From: an uncultured archaeon
GTDB taxonomy: Archaea; Halobacteriota; Methanosarcinia; Methanosarcinales; Methanoperedenaceae
NCBI GenBank assembly: GCA_902386135.1
Contig: CABMIB010000101.1
Span: 106,994 to 170,993 of the forward strand
DNA: 64,000 bases
Direction of reading: 5' to 3'
The notes under the pieces were generated by a model. It made no database searches. It had not been told where the DNA came from and saw only the letters and a list, made by a program, of their open reading frames with translations. The translations under genes and the position numbers were made by a program. Positions 36,301 through 44,282 of the stretch are shown in pieces (the first letter of the stretch is position 1; every line of letters begins with the position of its first letter).

Positions 36301-39300
36301 TCCGCCCAGAAGTTGCCGCCGAGATAGGGGCCGCCGATGATGTTTGCGCCTGATGTCTTTATGGTGTTCCATGAGTTGTAACCCGAGTCTTCATTGTAGA
36401 AATTATTAGTGTTGTTAAATATATTGTTGTAGATGGTATTATTGCTAGATAAATTCACATATATTCCGTACTTAGAGTTGTTTAAAATTTTATTGCCAAT
36501 TAGTGAGTTATCGTTGCTGGAAAGGTTCACGTCTATGCCATAATAGTGGTTTGAATTTGCAATGTTTTCAATCAAAGTGTTGTTATTGGAAAACGATGAC
36601 ATCCGGATGCCGTAATTATTCGAGTCTACAATATTACTGTGCAGCGTGTTATTGCTTGAAAAGCTGGCTATAATAATTCCAATGTTGCCGTTAAAGTTTG
36701 CAGAATTGTTTGTTAAAATGTTATAACTGGAGGAATTGCCGAGCATGATTCCAGCTAAATTATTCAAGCTTGCATTGTTATTAGTCAAAGTGTTATTATT
36801 TGAGTTATCTAACATTATCCCACGCATATTGTTCGAGGCGACAATGTTGTTTAACAGGTTGTTATTATTGGATGTGCCCAGATAGATGCCATGCTTATTG
36901 TTATTTGATAAAGTATTATCTATGATATTATTTCCAGTAGATAAACCAACATCAATACCAAAGCCGTTATTATAGCTAGCGGTATTATTTATCAAAGCGT
37001 TATAGTTACTGGAAGACCATAAAAATATACCATAGTTAGAATTTGAATTTACTATATTATCTTTTAAAGTATTACCACTAGAATTAATCAAAAATATGCC
37101 ATAGCTATTTGAATGTATATTATTGTTTGAAATGTTCGCATAATTATTGGCACCATATGAGTTAGAAAAACCATTCCAACCACCAGTAGCAGTGAAACCG
37201 CTAATATTCACGTAATTTGCTGCTATAAGGAACACAGTGGCATTTGGATCTGAAGCGTTTACAATTGTAACCTCGGCTCCTGCTCCTATAAGGCTCACCG
37301 ATTTAGTTACTTCTACATGCTCATAATACGTGCCGCTGTCCACCTGTATCTCATCGCCCGGGCTAGCATCATTAATGGCTCCCTGGATAGTGATGTAATT
37401 GGTGCCCTTGTTGATGTTATGAACTCTCAGTACAAGGAGCGGAGCTGTTGTTGCCGTGCGGTTTACCCACGTTGGATTGATATTGCTAGCAATATCAACG
37501 GTTCTTGTGCTAATCTCATAAGTTGTACTTGGGGTTAAGCCTGTTGCATTGTAATATCGTACACCGTTAGTAACATTGTTTTGGAAATTTCCATTGAGAT
37601 AAATCATCACTTTGGAGAAATCAACATCTGAAGGGTCAGTCCACGTCCAGTTAATGAACGTCTGGTTATAGGTAATATTCGTCAAGTTCGTGATACTGGC
37701 GGGCGGCGCGATGTTAAACGCAAGCGGCAGGTAATCGATATTGCTGCTGTCAAGGACAAAGGAGGAATCGCAAATACCATCTTTATTCACATCCGCACAG
37801 GTCTGACTGAAGCCTGTGCCGCCGGGATTTGCCCAGAAGTTACCGCCTGTGTACGAGCCACCTAAGATATTTGTGCCCGCAGTCTCAGTAGTATTCCATG
37901 TATTGATAGAAATCGTATCTCCAAAAATACCGGCGTTATTGGTATTGTTGAAGCGGTTGTTATTAATTGTATTACTATAGCCTGAGTTGTTATTGGCAGG
38001 GTTAATCAATAAGCCCGTGTCGTTATTATTGTTGATATCATTACTTGTGACAATGTTGTTTGGGGAGGCTAGGATGATTCCAAAGACGTTGCCGCTAATA
38101 GTGCTGTTGCTAACTATATTATTGCTGCCGGTCAGAAGCATACCGATGCGGTTATTGTTCATAACGATGTTCTCGCTCACCTCGTTATTGCTTGAGCTTA
38201 TACTGATTCCAGCATTCCCACGTACATTGCCTGCACCCGTAGCTATGAATCCCTTTAGCGTTATCCCATCCGCCGCCAGCTTAATCGCGCTCCCGCTCCC
38301 TCCAGCACTGACCACTGGCATACCGCCGCCTGTGTCCACACCCATCATGATAAGCTGCTTGGTCACATTCACATTTTCATGATACGTACCGCTCTGAACC
38401 TCTATCGTATCCCCGGCATTCGCATTATCGATCGCATCCTGTATCTTTGTATAATTTGCGCCGCCGCCGGGGTTCACAGTCAGCGTTTTCGGGCTCTCAA
38501 AGATCCCAAATAAGCTCAGATGCGTTACGTTGCCCCAGACGATCTTATTCAAAGTATCCACGCCTCCGTCTGCCAGTACCTCCCATGCGGCAGCCGATTC
38601 GTTCCACCAGTAAACTCTCAATGAATTTTCATCTATACCATTGAGGTTCGATCCACTGTAGTTGATTTGTATAGTTATTACGGAGATATTCGATTTTAGC
38701 TCAGGACTAGCTTCGATCTCAACGAACTTATTGAGTGAAGGAACTGAGACCACTGCTCCACTGCTTATGATATTGTCATTGGAAACAGGATTTGCGATAT
38801 GCTCTGTAATGTTAAGAGGTGCATCAGAAACACTGTTGTTTGTCGTTATGTTAAGGGTAGTATTCCCGCTGCCTGAAATCGCCTGGCTCTTGTTATCAAT
38901 AGTGGTGATGGTCTCTTCTATAAATGAAAAGGCTGTAGTAAAATTATGTTCAACTGTCTCTTCTGAATTACCCAATGCGTCTGTGCTGTTTGCTATGAAA
39001 TAATATTTTGTGGCTGATGTTAATTCTTTTAAGTCAACTCTATGGGATGTGAAGAAATCCGAACCACCTGCTTGACTGAACAGATAACTGCCTGAAGTAG
39101 TTCCATATTTAACCACACCAAGACGTGCATCGCTCGTTGTCCAGTTTATGCTTGCGGAGTCATTTGTTATCATGCTCACCTTAAGATTTTGTATTATTAG
39201 AGGCGCTGTAGTCGAAGAATAGGTCACTCCGGTTGAATTAACATTGCCAGCAAAATCAACCGTTCTTGTACTTAGGGTGTATGTTGTGGCAGGTGTCAAG

Positions 39301-40217
39301 CCAGTTGTGTTGTAGTATTGGACTCCTATTGAAACTTCGGTTTGGAAGACTCCATTGAGATAAATCAATACTCTAGAGAAATCGGGATCCGATGGATCTG
39401 TCCATGTCCAGTTGATATAATTCTGGGCATAACTTGCATTCATCAGGTTTGTTATGCTCGAAGGAGCTATGGAATCGACTGTGAAATTTACTGCACTCCA
39501 ATTCCAATTGCCTGCTGTATCATTAGCGTATACGATTAGATTATTTGCTCCTTGAGGGGATATTATTGTGGTATTGGGAGTAAAAGAAATATTAGCTGCG
39601 CTATTCAGGCTATAGAGCCATGTTGAAATTGCTTCGTTGGTTGAGACATTTAAAGGAATGCTGGTAGTAGTGTAGTGTGTATTTTGAGGAGAGGTAATAG
39701 TGATTATCGGTGGATTTGTATCCGAGATCGGTGCAGTTCTCACGGTTTGATTTACCCATGTCTGGTTGATATTGCCAGAGGTATCAAGTGTATGCGTACC
39801 TATGATATATACAGTATCTGGAGCCAAGCTAGATGCATTGTAATATCTGATTCCTTTTGTAACATTTGTCTTGAATGTCCCATTGAGGTAAACCATTACC
39901 TTGGAAAAGTCAGAATCTAAGGGATCTATCCATGTCCAGTTAATGTAACTCTGGGCATAGGTTATATTCTGCAAATTAGTTATGCTTCTAGGTGGAGTTG
40001 TGTCGGAAGCGTAAGGGTTAGATACCGCGCTTACCGTATTATTATTAATATTGACAAATGGTGAACCAGCCAGAATGAGAAACAATACTGTTGCAGCCGT
40101 TAACACCCTGACAGGAAATTTTTCGTTATCAACCGATGGCCCAAATATCTTTGAAATAAAAAGCCATTCTGCAGTCCTATTTAAAAATAATATGTTTTTC
40201 CGCATTTTTGTCCACAT
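33375..40217 (-). CDS. Giant secreted NosD-type beta-helix surface protein
   Basis: A 2280-residue exported protein. The N terminus has a signal/anchor segment (about 37-58). Residues about 70-430 hold fibronectin-III-like modules (SITNLxNITYAQxYINWTW). A SLxxFGIF type domain ends at about 575. Four beta-helix blocks follow, each opened by a TVNxGGGANYTKIQDA-like leader (about 580, 880, 1300 and 1600) and filled with NNTLTNNTAxxN CASH/NosD rungs. Each block ends in a similar GGNFWANPNGTGFSQTC...DGICDSPY segment with a DxDxDG calcium-binding-like loop. It ends in a short beta domain and has no C-terminal membrane anchor. Asn/Thr richness suggests glycosylation. Likely cell-surface or matrix role; start could be 40217 or 40205. 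Confidence 0.88.
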   Translation of the reverse strand: MWTKMRKNILFLNRTAEWLFISKIFGPSVDNEKFPVRVLTAATVLFLILAGSPFVNINNNTVSAVSNPYASDTTPPRSITNLQNITYAQSYINWTWIDPLDSDFSKVMVYLNGTFKTNVTKGIRYYNASSLAPDTVYIIGTHTLDTSGNINQTWVNQTVRTAPISDTNPPIITITSPQNTHYTTTSIPLNVSTNEAISTWLYSLNSAANISFTPNTTIISPQGANNLIVYANDTAGNWNWSAVNFTVDSIAPSSITNLMNASYAQNYINWTWTDPSDPDFSRVLIYLNGVFQTEVSIGVQYYNTTGLTPATTYTLSTRTVDFAGNVNSTGVTYSSTTAPLIIQNLKVSMITNDSASINWTTSDARLGVVKYGTTSGSYLFSQAGGSDFFTSHRVDLKELTSATKYYFIANSTDALGNSEETVEHNFTTAFSFIEETITTIDNKSQAISGSGNTTLNITTNNSVSDAPLNITEHIANPVSNDNIISSGAVVSVPSLNKFVEIEASPELKSNISVITIQINYSGSNLNGIDENSLRVYWWNESAAAWEVLADGGVDTLNKIVWGNVTHLSLFGIFESPKTLTVNPGGGANYTKIQDAIDNANAGDTIEVQSGTYHENVNVTKQLIMMGVDTGGGMPVVSAGGSGSAIKLAADGITLKGFIATGAGNVRGNAGISISSSNNEVSENIVMNNNRIGMLLTGSNNIVSNSTISGNVFGIILASPNNIVTSNDINNNNDTGLLINPANNNSGYSNTINNNRFNNTNNAGIFGDTISINTWNTTETAGTNILGGSYTGGNFWANPGGTGFSQTCADVNKDGICDSSFVLDSSNIDYLPLAFNIAPPASITNLTNITYNQTFINWTWTDPSDVDFSKVMIYLNGNFQNNVTNGVRYYNATGLTPSTTYEISTRTVDIASNINPTWVNRTATTAPLLVLRVHNINKGTNYITIQGAINDASPGDEIQVDSGTYYEHVEVTKSVSLIGAGAEVTIVNASDPNATVFLIAANYVNISGFTATGGWNGFSNSYGANNYANISNNNIHSNSYGIFLINSSGNTLKDNIVNSNSNYGIFLWSSSNYNALINNTASYNNGFGIDVGLSTGNNIIDNTLSNNNKHGIYLGTSNNNNLLNNIVASNNMRGIMLDNSNNNTLTNNNASLNNLAGIMLGNSSSYNILTNNSANFNGNIGIIIASFSSNNTLHSNIVDSNNYGIRMSSFSNNNTLIENIANSNHYYGIDVNLSSNDNSLIGNKILNNSKYGIYVNLSSNNTIYNNIFNNTNNFYNEDSGYNSWNTIKTSGANIIGGPYLGGNFWADPNGTGFSQTCTDTDRDGICDSPYVLDANNTDHLPLAAPNTSAPRTITVNASGGADYTRIQDAVNAASDEDTIAVAAGIYDENVVVNKSIILAGAGAGVTIVRAFDSNNNVFRVTVDNVNISGFTVTGATYSGILLEGAKHSNISNNIVLNSMRGIDLQPYWSGGYIYSDNNSLVGNIVSNNNVGINLSLSSNNTLRGNTVLNSSMGIDLYYISNNNTLINNTAVDNYVGIRIHDSSYNVLIDNVASNNTYGIENNGYFSINSSDNQIYNNIFNNTNNIYSDGTVYNYWNATKTLGTNIIGGSYLGGNFWANPNGTGFSQTCADVDNDGICDSPYILDANNTDYLPLASPAISAPRTITVNASGGADYTRIQDAIDNASVRDAILVQSGTYYENVNVNKQLILKGVDTGGGKPMVDAGGSSSAITLSAGYSTLDGFKAMNASSGYPEAGIKINSNNNIVKNNSASNNSYAISLDSSSNNTLSGNTASSNSNIGIFLASSSSNILTNNTASSNWLGIYLGYSNNNTLTNNTASSNSVGIRLASSSSNTLTNNTANSFSIGLYIESSSNNTLTNNTAKENGQYDVHVEANSDAQCNNVIQNTIGSGDRQIKYFNNSVNLQDEVLSELILCNANNSNINNVTISGSAAISNNLLHVLRTNNSNLTNIKSSNNFEGIILDWSSNNTLTNNTANSNNWDGIHLRSSSNNTLTNNIVSSNPYGIRLQSSSSNTLINNTADSSGQYGIYLQFSSTNTLSGNNASNNNEGIHLDSSNNNTIYNNYFNNTNNVVFTNTIYSNTWNTTKTPGTNIIGGYNLGGNFWANPNGTGFSQTCADADKDSICDSPYILDANNTDYLPLSMNFTFDTIPPANITGFGFAENDTGHPGGWIITSVNVTNTDVLANTYVVMVSGVSDGYQIAGTATMILAPEQSINNVPVLVLIPPTAPAGNFNLNASIWKLEDFPDSNKLIMTAGPITATVS
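35191..36180. repeat. Internal near-identical DNA repeats in the surface-protein gene
   Basis: Bases 35191-35247 and 36124-36180 are 57-base copies with two mismatches. They code for the start of two beta-helix blocks. Conservation at the DNA level, including silent positions, points to recent duplication or gene conversion inside the gene. Confidence 0.8.
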
Positions 40218-40257
40218 GCCTATCCACCGCTAAGGATGGCAAGCTCTAAAAGTTCTT

Positions 40258-40281
40258 AGTATTTAAAGTTTTCGAAACTTT
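40258..40281 (-). promoter_or_regulatory. Promoter and palindrome of the surface-protein gene
   Basis: AAAGTTT, three bases, AAACTTT (40265-40281) form a perfect inverted repeat. On the minus strand the TATA-like CTTTAAATAC (40258-40267) overlaps one arm. It is about 50 bases upstream of the start codon at 40217. Confidence 0.5.
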
Positions 40282-40318
40282 GATATTATCCCAAGTTATG
40301 CCACCAGAATATTTATCA

Positions 40319-41089
40319 TCAGAGCTCGCATGCCTCCGGCGGCATTCTCTTGTGCTCATTAGTTCGCATCAACCCAACCAGCCTGTCCACCTGCTCAGCT
40401 GGGAACTTTCTCTTAACCGCAGAAATATCCTGTTTCTCATCCACAAGCATAGTGAGAATCTTATCAGCTATCTCATAAGTGACTCCCAGTTCTCCCTCAT
40501 CCGTCTGCCCCTGCCATAAGCCTGCTGTTGGTACTTTATCAATGATCCCTGCAGGTACGCCCATATGCCGCGCAAGACCCCTGACCTGCGTCTTATAAAG
40601 ACAGCCGATGGGTTCTATATCCACTCCACCATCGCCGTATTTTGTGAAGTATCCGAGAAGCAGTTCTGTCTTATTTCCTGTTCCCACGACCATTCGGTTC
40701 ATCAGATTGGCATGGTAGTATAATATGCACATCCGTGTGCGTGCCTTCAGGTTCCCGTTTGCTGATCTTGCAGTTTTTTCAAAATCAGGGATGACAGACG
40801 AAAAAGATTGTAAGACCTTTGATATCTCAATTACTCTGTGCTCGATGTCCAGAAGCTTTACGACTTCCAGTGCATCGTAGATATCCTGCATGGTTGTCAG
40901 CTCCTTCTCAGGCATGAGGATTCCCAGTACATTTTCAGCACCGAGGGCTTCTACTGAAAGATATGCGGTTAACGTCGAGTCTATTCCCCCGCTTAGACCG
41001 ATAACAGCGCCTTTTGCGCCAGCATCCTCCACTTTCGAGCGTATGAAATTTACGAGCCTGTCTTTTATATCGGGATAACTCTGAACCAT
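40319..41089 (-). CDS. nadE: NH3-dependent NAD+ synthetase
   Basis: A 256-residue NadE that converts deamido-NAD to NAD with ammonia and ATP. The PP-loop SGGIDS lies at 33-38 (GLSGGIDST) and the NAD-adenylate site GTGNKTELLLGYFTKYGDGG follows at about 136-155. There is no N-terminal nitrilase (glutaminase) domain, so it is the ammonia-using short form. Monocistronic; start ATG at 41089. Confidence 0.96.
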   Translation of the reverse strand: MVQSYPDIKDRLVNFIRSKVEDAGAKGAVIGLSGGIDSTLTAYLSVEALGAENVLGILMPEKELTTMQDIYDALEVVKLLDIEHRVIEISKVLQSFSSVIPDFEKTARSANGNLKARTRMCILYYHANLMNRMVVGTGNKTELLLGYFTKYGDGGVDIEPIGCLYKTQVRGLARHMGVPAGIIDKVPTAGLWQGQTDEGELGVTYEIADKILTMLVDEKQDISAVKRKFPAEQVDRLVGLMRTNEHKRMPPEACEL

Positions 41090-41353
41090 ATTTCTATTGA
41101 TGGAAAGCTTTACATATCTATTTTTGCGAAGTGTTCTTAAGATATCTTCAAAACACGAAATTACCCCTATAGAAAACCTTTTAAGCAGTAGCGTTTATAC
41201 CTGTTATGCTTGTCTGGTGGTGGAAGTTTCGAAATTAATTGGCTGATAGTTGATATTGAAACGACTACAGGTAATGAAAGTTCCAACATTGGATGAGTCA
41301 AGGAATAAAAGCGGAGTGTAAAATGGGAAAAAACGGTTAAAAAGGGAGGAAAT

Positions 41354-41743
41354 ATGGAATTATTTCAGAAGAAACAGGAAAAATCGCTCTACGAGCGGCT
41401 CGGAGGATACAATGCAATCGCTGCGGTAGTAGATGATTTCCAGGGGCGAATGGTCTCAGATAAGCAACTGGGACGCTTCTTCGTCGGGCACTGTACGGAC
41501 TCGAAAAAGAAAGTGCGGCAACTGATTGTAGACATGATATGCGAGGCCACTGGCGGACCCTGCATCTATACAGGTCGTGACATGAAGACAGTCCATACAG
41601 GACTCAATATCACCGAAAGTGACTGGCAGGTTAGTGTGAAACTTCTTACTGCCACGCTGGATAAGTTCAAAGTGCCCCAAAAGGAAAGAGATGACGTGTT
41701 CGGGGCTGTATCAGGTCTCAAACCGGATATTGTCGGGCTATAA
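41354..41743 (+). CDS. Truncated hemoglobin, group 1
   Basis: A 129-residue trHb1-type protein with the 2-on-2 globin fold. It shows the family start SLYERLGGYNAIAAVVDDF, the FF pair of the distal pocket (about 42-43) and the heme-binding proximal histidine H81 in KTVHTGLNI. Group 1 globins detoxify NO or bind oxygen. Strict anaerobic methanogens rarely carry them, whereas nitrate-reducing methanotrophic archaea face NO and nitrite. The ribosome site GGGAGGA precedes the ATG by five bases. The gene stands alone, about 200 bases before hdrA. Confidence 0.9.
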   Translation: MELFQKKQEKSLYERLGGYNAIAAVVDDFQGRMVSDKQLGRFFVGHCTDSKKKVRQLIVDMICEATGGPCIYTGRDMKTVHTGLNITESDWQVSVKLLTATLDKFKVPQKERDDVFGAVSGLKPDIVGL

Positions 41744-41825
41744 CTTTTGATGCCGGCAGCGCGGGAGGCAAAACATTAAATCCCGCCAGTCGCATTTTTT
41801 TTATACTGTCGTTAAGTAATCAAAC

Positions 41826-41897
41826 CGCTCGAAAGAGTGCAAACCACTCGAAAGAGTGAATAACTATAAATAGCATATAATGCACGTTTATATAAGC
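41826..41897 (+). promoter_or_regulatory. Tandem palindromic operators and TATA boxes of hdrA
   Basis: CGCTCGAAAGAGTG (41826-41839) and CACTCGAAAGAGTG (41845-41858) are two near-identical 14-base palindromic sites with a 19-base period. They lie immediately upstream of the TATA-like TATAAATA (41865-41872), and a second TTTATATAAG lies at 41888-41897. The hdrA ATG is at 41943 with GGAG at 41934. This fits a dimeric regulator binding twice on one face. Confidence 0.65.
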
Positions 41898-41942
41898 CAA
41901 AAGCTATATATCATCAATAATCATTAAGAATCTGGAGAACTG

Positions 41943-44282
41943 ATGCAAACAGGTGTATATATCTGCCACTGCGGGTCGAACATAGCAGGCACTATAGATG
42001 TCGAGGATGTAAGGAAACACGCAGAGCGATTAAAAGACGTTGCCGTTGCCCGTGATATTACTTTCGCATGCGGCGACGCCGGGCAGGAACAAATCAAAAA
42101 GGACATAGCCGAGCTTAAGCTTGATAGGATCGTGGTAGCGGCATGCTCGCCGCGCCTCCATGAGATCACGTTCAGGCGCGTGCTTGAGCAGTCGGGCATC
42201 AATCCCCATCTTCTTGAGATGGTCAATATCAGGGAACAGGGGTCATGGGTGCATGCAGATAAAAACGGCCTTGCCACGCAGAAAGCCAAAGACCTTGTAT
42301 CTATGGGCGTGGCACGCGTGGCGCTGCTTACCCCTCTTGATAAGAGGACCGTGCCTGCAAATAAGGATGTCCTGGTGATCGGGGCGGGTGTGGCCGGGAT
42401 AGAGGCAGCTCTTTCCCTTGCGAACATGGGCGTTAAAGTGCACCTTGTTGAGAAGGAGCCAACGATCGGCGGAAAGATGGCATTGATGAACGAGGTCTTC
42501 CCTACCAACGACTGCTCCCTGTGCGTTCTTGCCCCCAGGATGTCAGAGGTCCAGAATAACCCGGACATCACGCTTTACACTTATTCCGAAGTAACGAACA
42601 TAGAAGGGAGAGCGGGCAATTTCAAAATAACAGGAGTAAAAAAGCCGCGCTACATTGACGAAAAGAAGTGCAAAGGGTGCATAGATATCTGCGCCCGCGT
42701 CTGCCCGATCGAAGTGCCGAACCAGTTCGATTTCGGCATAGGCAGGCGAAAATCGGTCTATATCCCTTTTGCGCAGGCTGTACCGCTGGTGGCGTGCATC
42801 GATGAGCACTGCGTGGGCTGCGACTTGTGCAGGCTTGCATGCCCTGCCGAGGCGGTTGACTTTTCACAGAAACCGGAAAAATTCGAATTCAATGTGGGCG
42901 CGGTGATCCTTGCAACAGGATACCAGCCCTTTGATGCCGCGCGCAAGGAAGAATACGGGTACGGCAGGTACAGGAACGTTGTAACGAGCCTTGAACTTGA
43001 ACGTATGCTCAGTGCGGCAGGCCCCACCCACGGCAGGATAGTGTCACCCTCAACAGGAGAAGATGTAAAAAGCGTGGCTTTCATCCTGTGCGTCGGGTCA
43101 AGGGACGAGCAGGTTGGGAACCCTTACTGCTCCAAGGTTTGCTGCATGGCTTCGATAAAGAACGCCATCCTTATCTCGGAAAAATATCCCGATGCGAAAA
43201 TAACAATCCATTATATCGATATCCGCGCAGGCGGCGAGATGTATGAAGAATACTACAGGCGAGCCCAGGAGAGAGGCATCTCCTTCGTTCGCGGACGCGT
43301 GGCAGAAGTGGAGGAATCGGAAGGTAAAACATTCATCCGCTACGAGGACACGCTCATGGGAGAGACCTGCCGCGAGCCATACGACCTTGTAGTGCTTGCA
43401 GTCGGCATGGAGGCGAACAGGGATGCACAGGATCTGGGAAATATGCTGAACCTCTCCACCCGCCCCGACCGTTTCTTCCATAGCGCACATCCCAAGATGC
43501 GCCCTGTACAGACGCACACAAAAGGCGTGTTCATCGCAGGATGCGCCTCAGGCGCCAAAGAGATACAGGTGTCCATAGAACAGGGGAGCGCCGCGGCAGC
43601 CAAGGCTGAGAGCCTGCTGCACAAAGGTGAACTGGAGATAGAACCCATGAGCGCCTACGTACTGCCTGAATTGTGTGACGGATGCCGTATATGCGAGAGC
43701 GTGTGCAGGTTCGGGCGTGTCAAAGTAGCAGATAAAAAAGCCAGCGTCGATGAGTTAGAATGCCAGGGATGCGGAGCGTGCAGCGCAGCATGCCCCAACG
43801 GCGCGATCCAGCTTCGGAATTATACGGATGAACAGATCATGGCGCAGATAAAGGAAGCAACGCGGGAGACGAACGAATATCCGCTTGTTATCGGTTTCCT
43901 GTGCCACTGGTGCTCATATGCAGCAGCCGACCTTGCAGGTTCCCTGCGGCTGCAGTACCCCACGAACATCAGGAACATCAGGGTGCTGTGCGCCGGGAGA
44001 GTGAATCCCTCATTTGTCCTTGAGGCGCTGCGGCGGGGGGCCGATGGCGTGCTTGTGGCAGGATGCAGGCTCGGCGAGTGCCATTATACCATAGGGAATT
44101 ACTGCGCCCTCCAGAGGATGGACGTGCTGTCAAAGCTGCTTGTCGATCTTGGCTTTGATGAGCGACGGCTTCGGGTTGAGTGGATAGCTGCAAGCGAAGG
44201 CGAGAAGTTCGCAGGCACTGTAAAGGATTTTGTGAAGCAACTGAAAGAAACAGGACCTATAGGGAGCGAGTTTAAGGAATGA
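41943..44282 (+). CDS. hdrA: HdrA-MvhD fusion, HdrA2-type electron-bifurcating subunit
   Basis: A 779-residue HdrA subunit of heterodisulfide reductase fused to an MvhD-like domain. HdrA (about 1-640) carries the FAD motif IGAGVAGIEAAL (146-157) and ferredoxin-like CKGCIDICARVCP and CVGCDLCRLACP motifs. Two further 4Fe-4S motifs, CDGCRICESVCRFG and CQGCGACSAACP, precede the C-terminal MvhD part (about 640-775: FLCHWCSYAAADLAG and GCRLGECHYTIGNY). HdrA2 of Methanosarcina acetivorans has the same fusion. In methanogens HdrA links CoM-S-S-CoB reduction to ferredoxin by flavin-based bifurcation. HdrB and HdrC are not adjacent, so partner subunits are elsewhere. Start at ATG 41943. Confidence 0.95.
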   Translation: MQTGVYICHCGSNIAGTIDVEDVRKHAERLKDVAVARDITFACGDAGQEQIKKDIAELKLDRIVVAACSPRLHEITFRRVLEQSGINPHLLEMVNIREQGSWVHADKNGLATQKAKDLVSMGVARVALLTPLDKRTVPANKDVLVIGAGVAGIEAALSLANMGVKVHLVEKEPTIGGKMALMNEVFPTNDCSLCVLAPRMSEVQNNPDITLYTYSEVTNIEGRAGNFKITGVKKPRYIDEKKCKGCIDICARVCPIEVPNQFDFGIGRRKSVYIPFAQAVPLVACIDEHCVGCDLCRLACPAEAVDFSQKPEKFEFNVGAVILATGYQPFDAARKEEYGYGRYRNVVTSLELERMLSAAGPTHGRIVSPSTGEDVKSVAFILCVGSRDEQVGNPYCSKVCCMASIKNAILISEKYPDAKITIHYIDIRAGGEMYEEYYRRAQERGISFVRGRVAEVEESEGKTFIRYEDTLMGETCREPYDLVVLAVGMEANRDAQDLGNMLNLSTRPDRFFHSAHPKMRPVQTHTKGVFIAGCASGAKEIQVSIEQGSAAAAKAESLLHKGELEIEPMSAYVLPELCDGCRICESVCRFGRVKVADKKASVDELECQGCGACSAACPNGAIQLRNYTDEQIMAQIKEATRETNEYPLVIGFLCHWCSYAAADLAGSLRLQYPTNIRNIRVLCAGRVNPSFVLEALRRGADGVLVAGCRLGECHYTIGNYCALQRMDVLSKLLVDLGFDERRLRVEWIAASEGEKFAGTVKDFVKQLKETGPIGSEFKE

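Noticed and set aside
41240..41290. ATTGAAAC-type words that resemble CRISPR repeat ends
   Set aside because: Only a single degenerate copy, no spacing and no cas genes. No array is present in the window.
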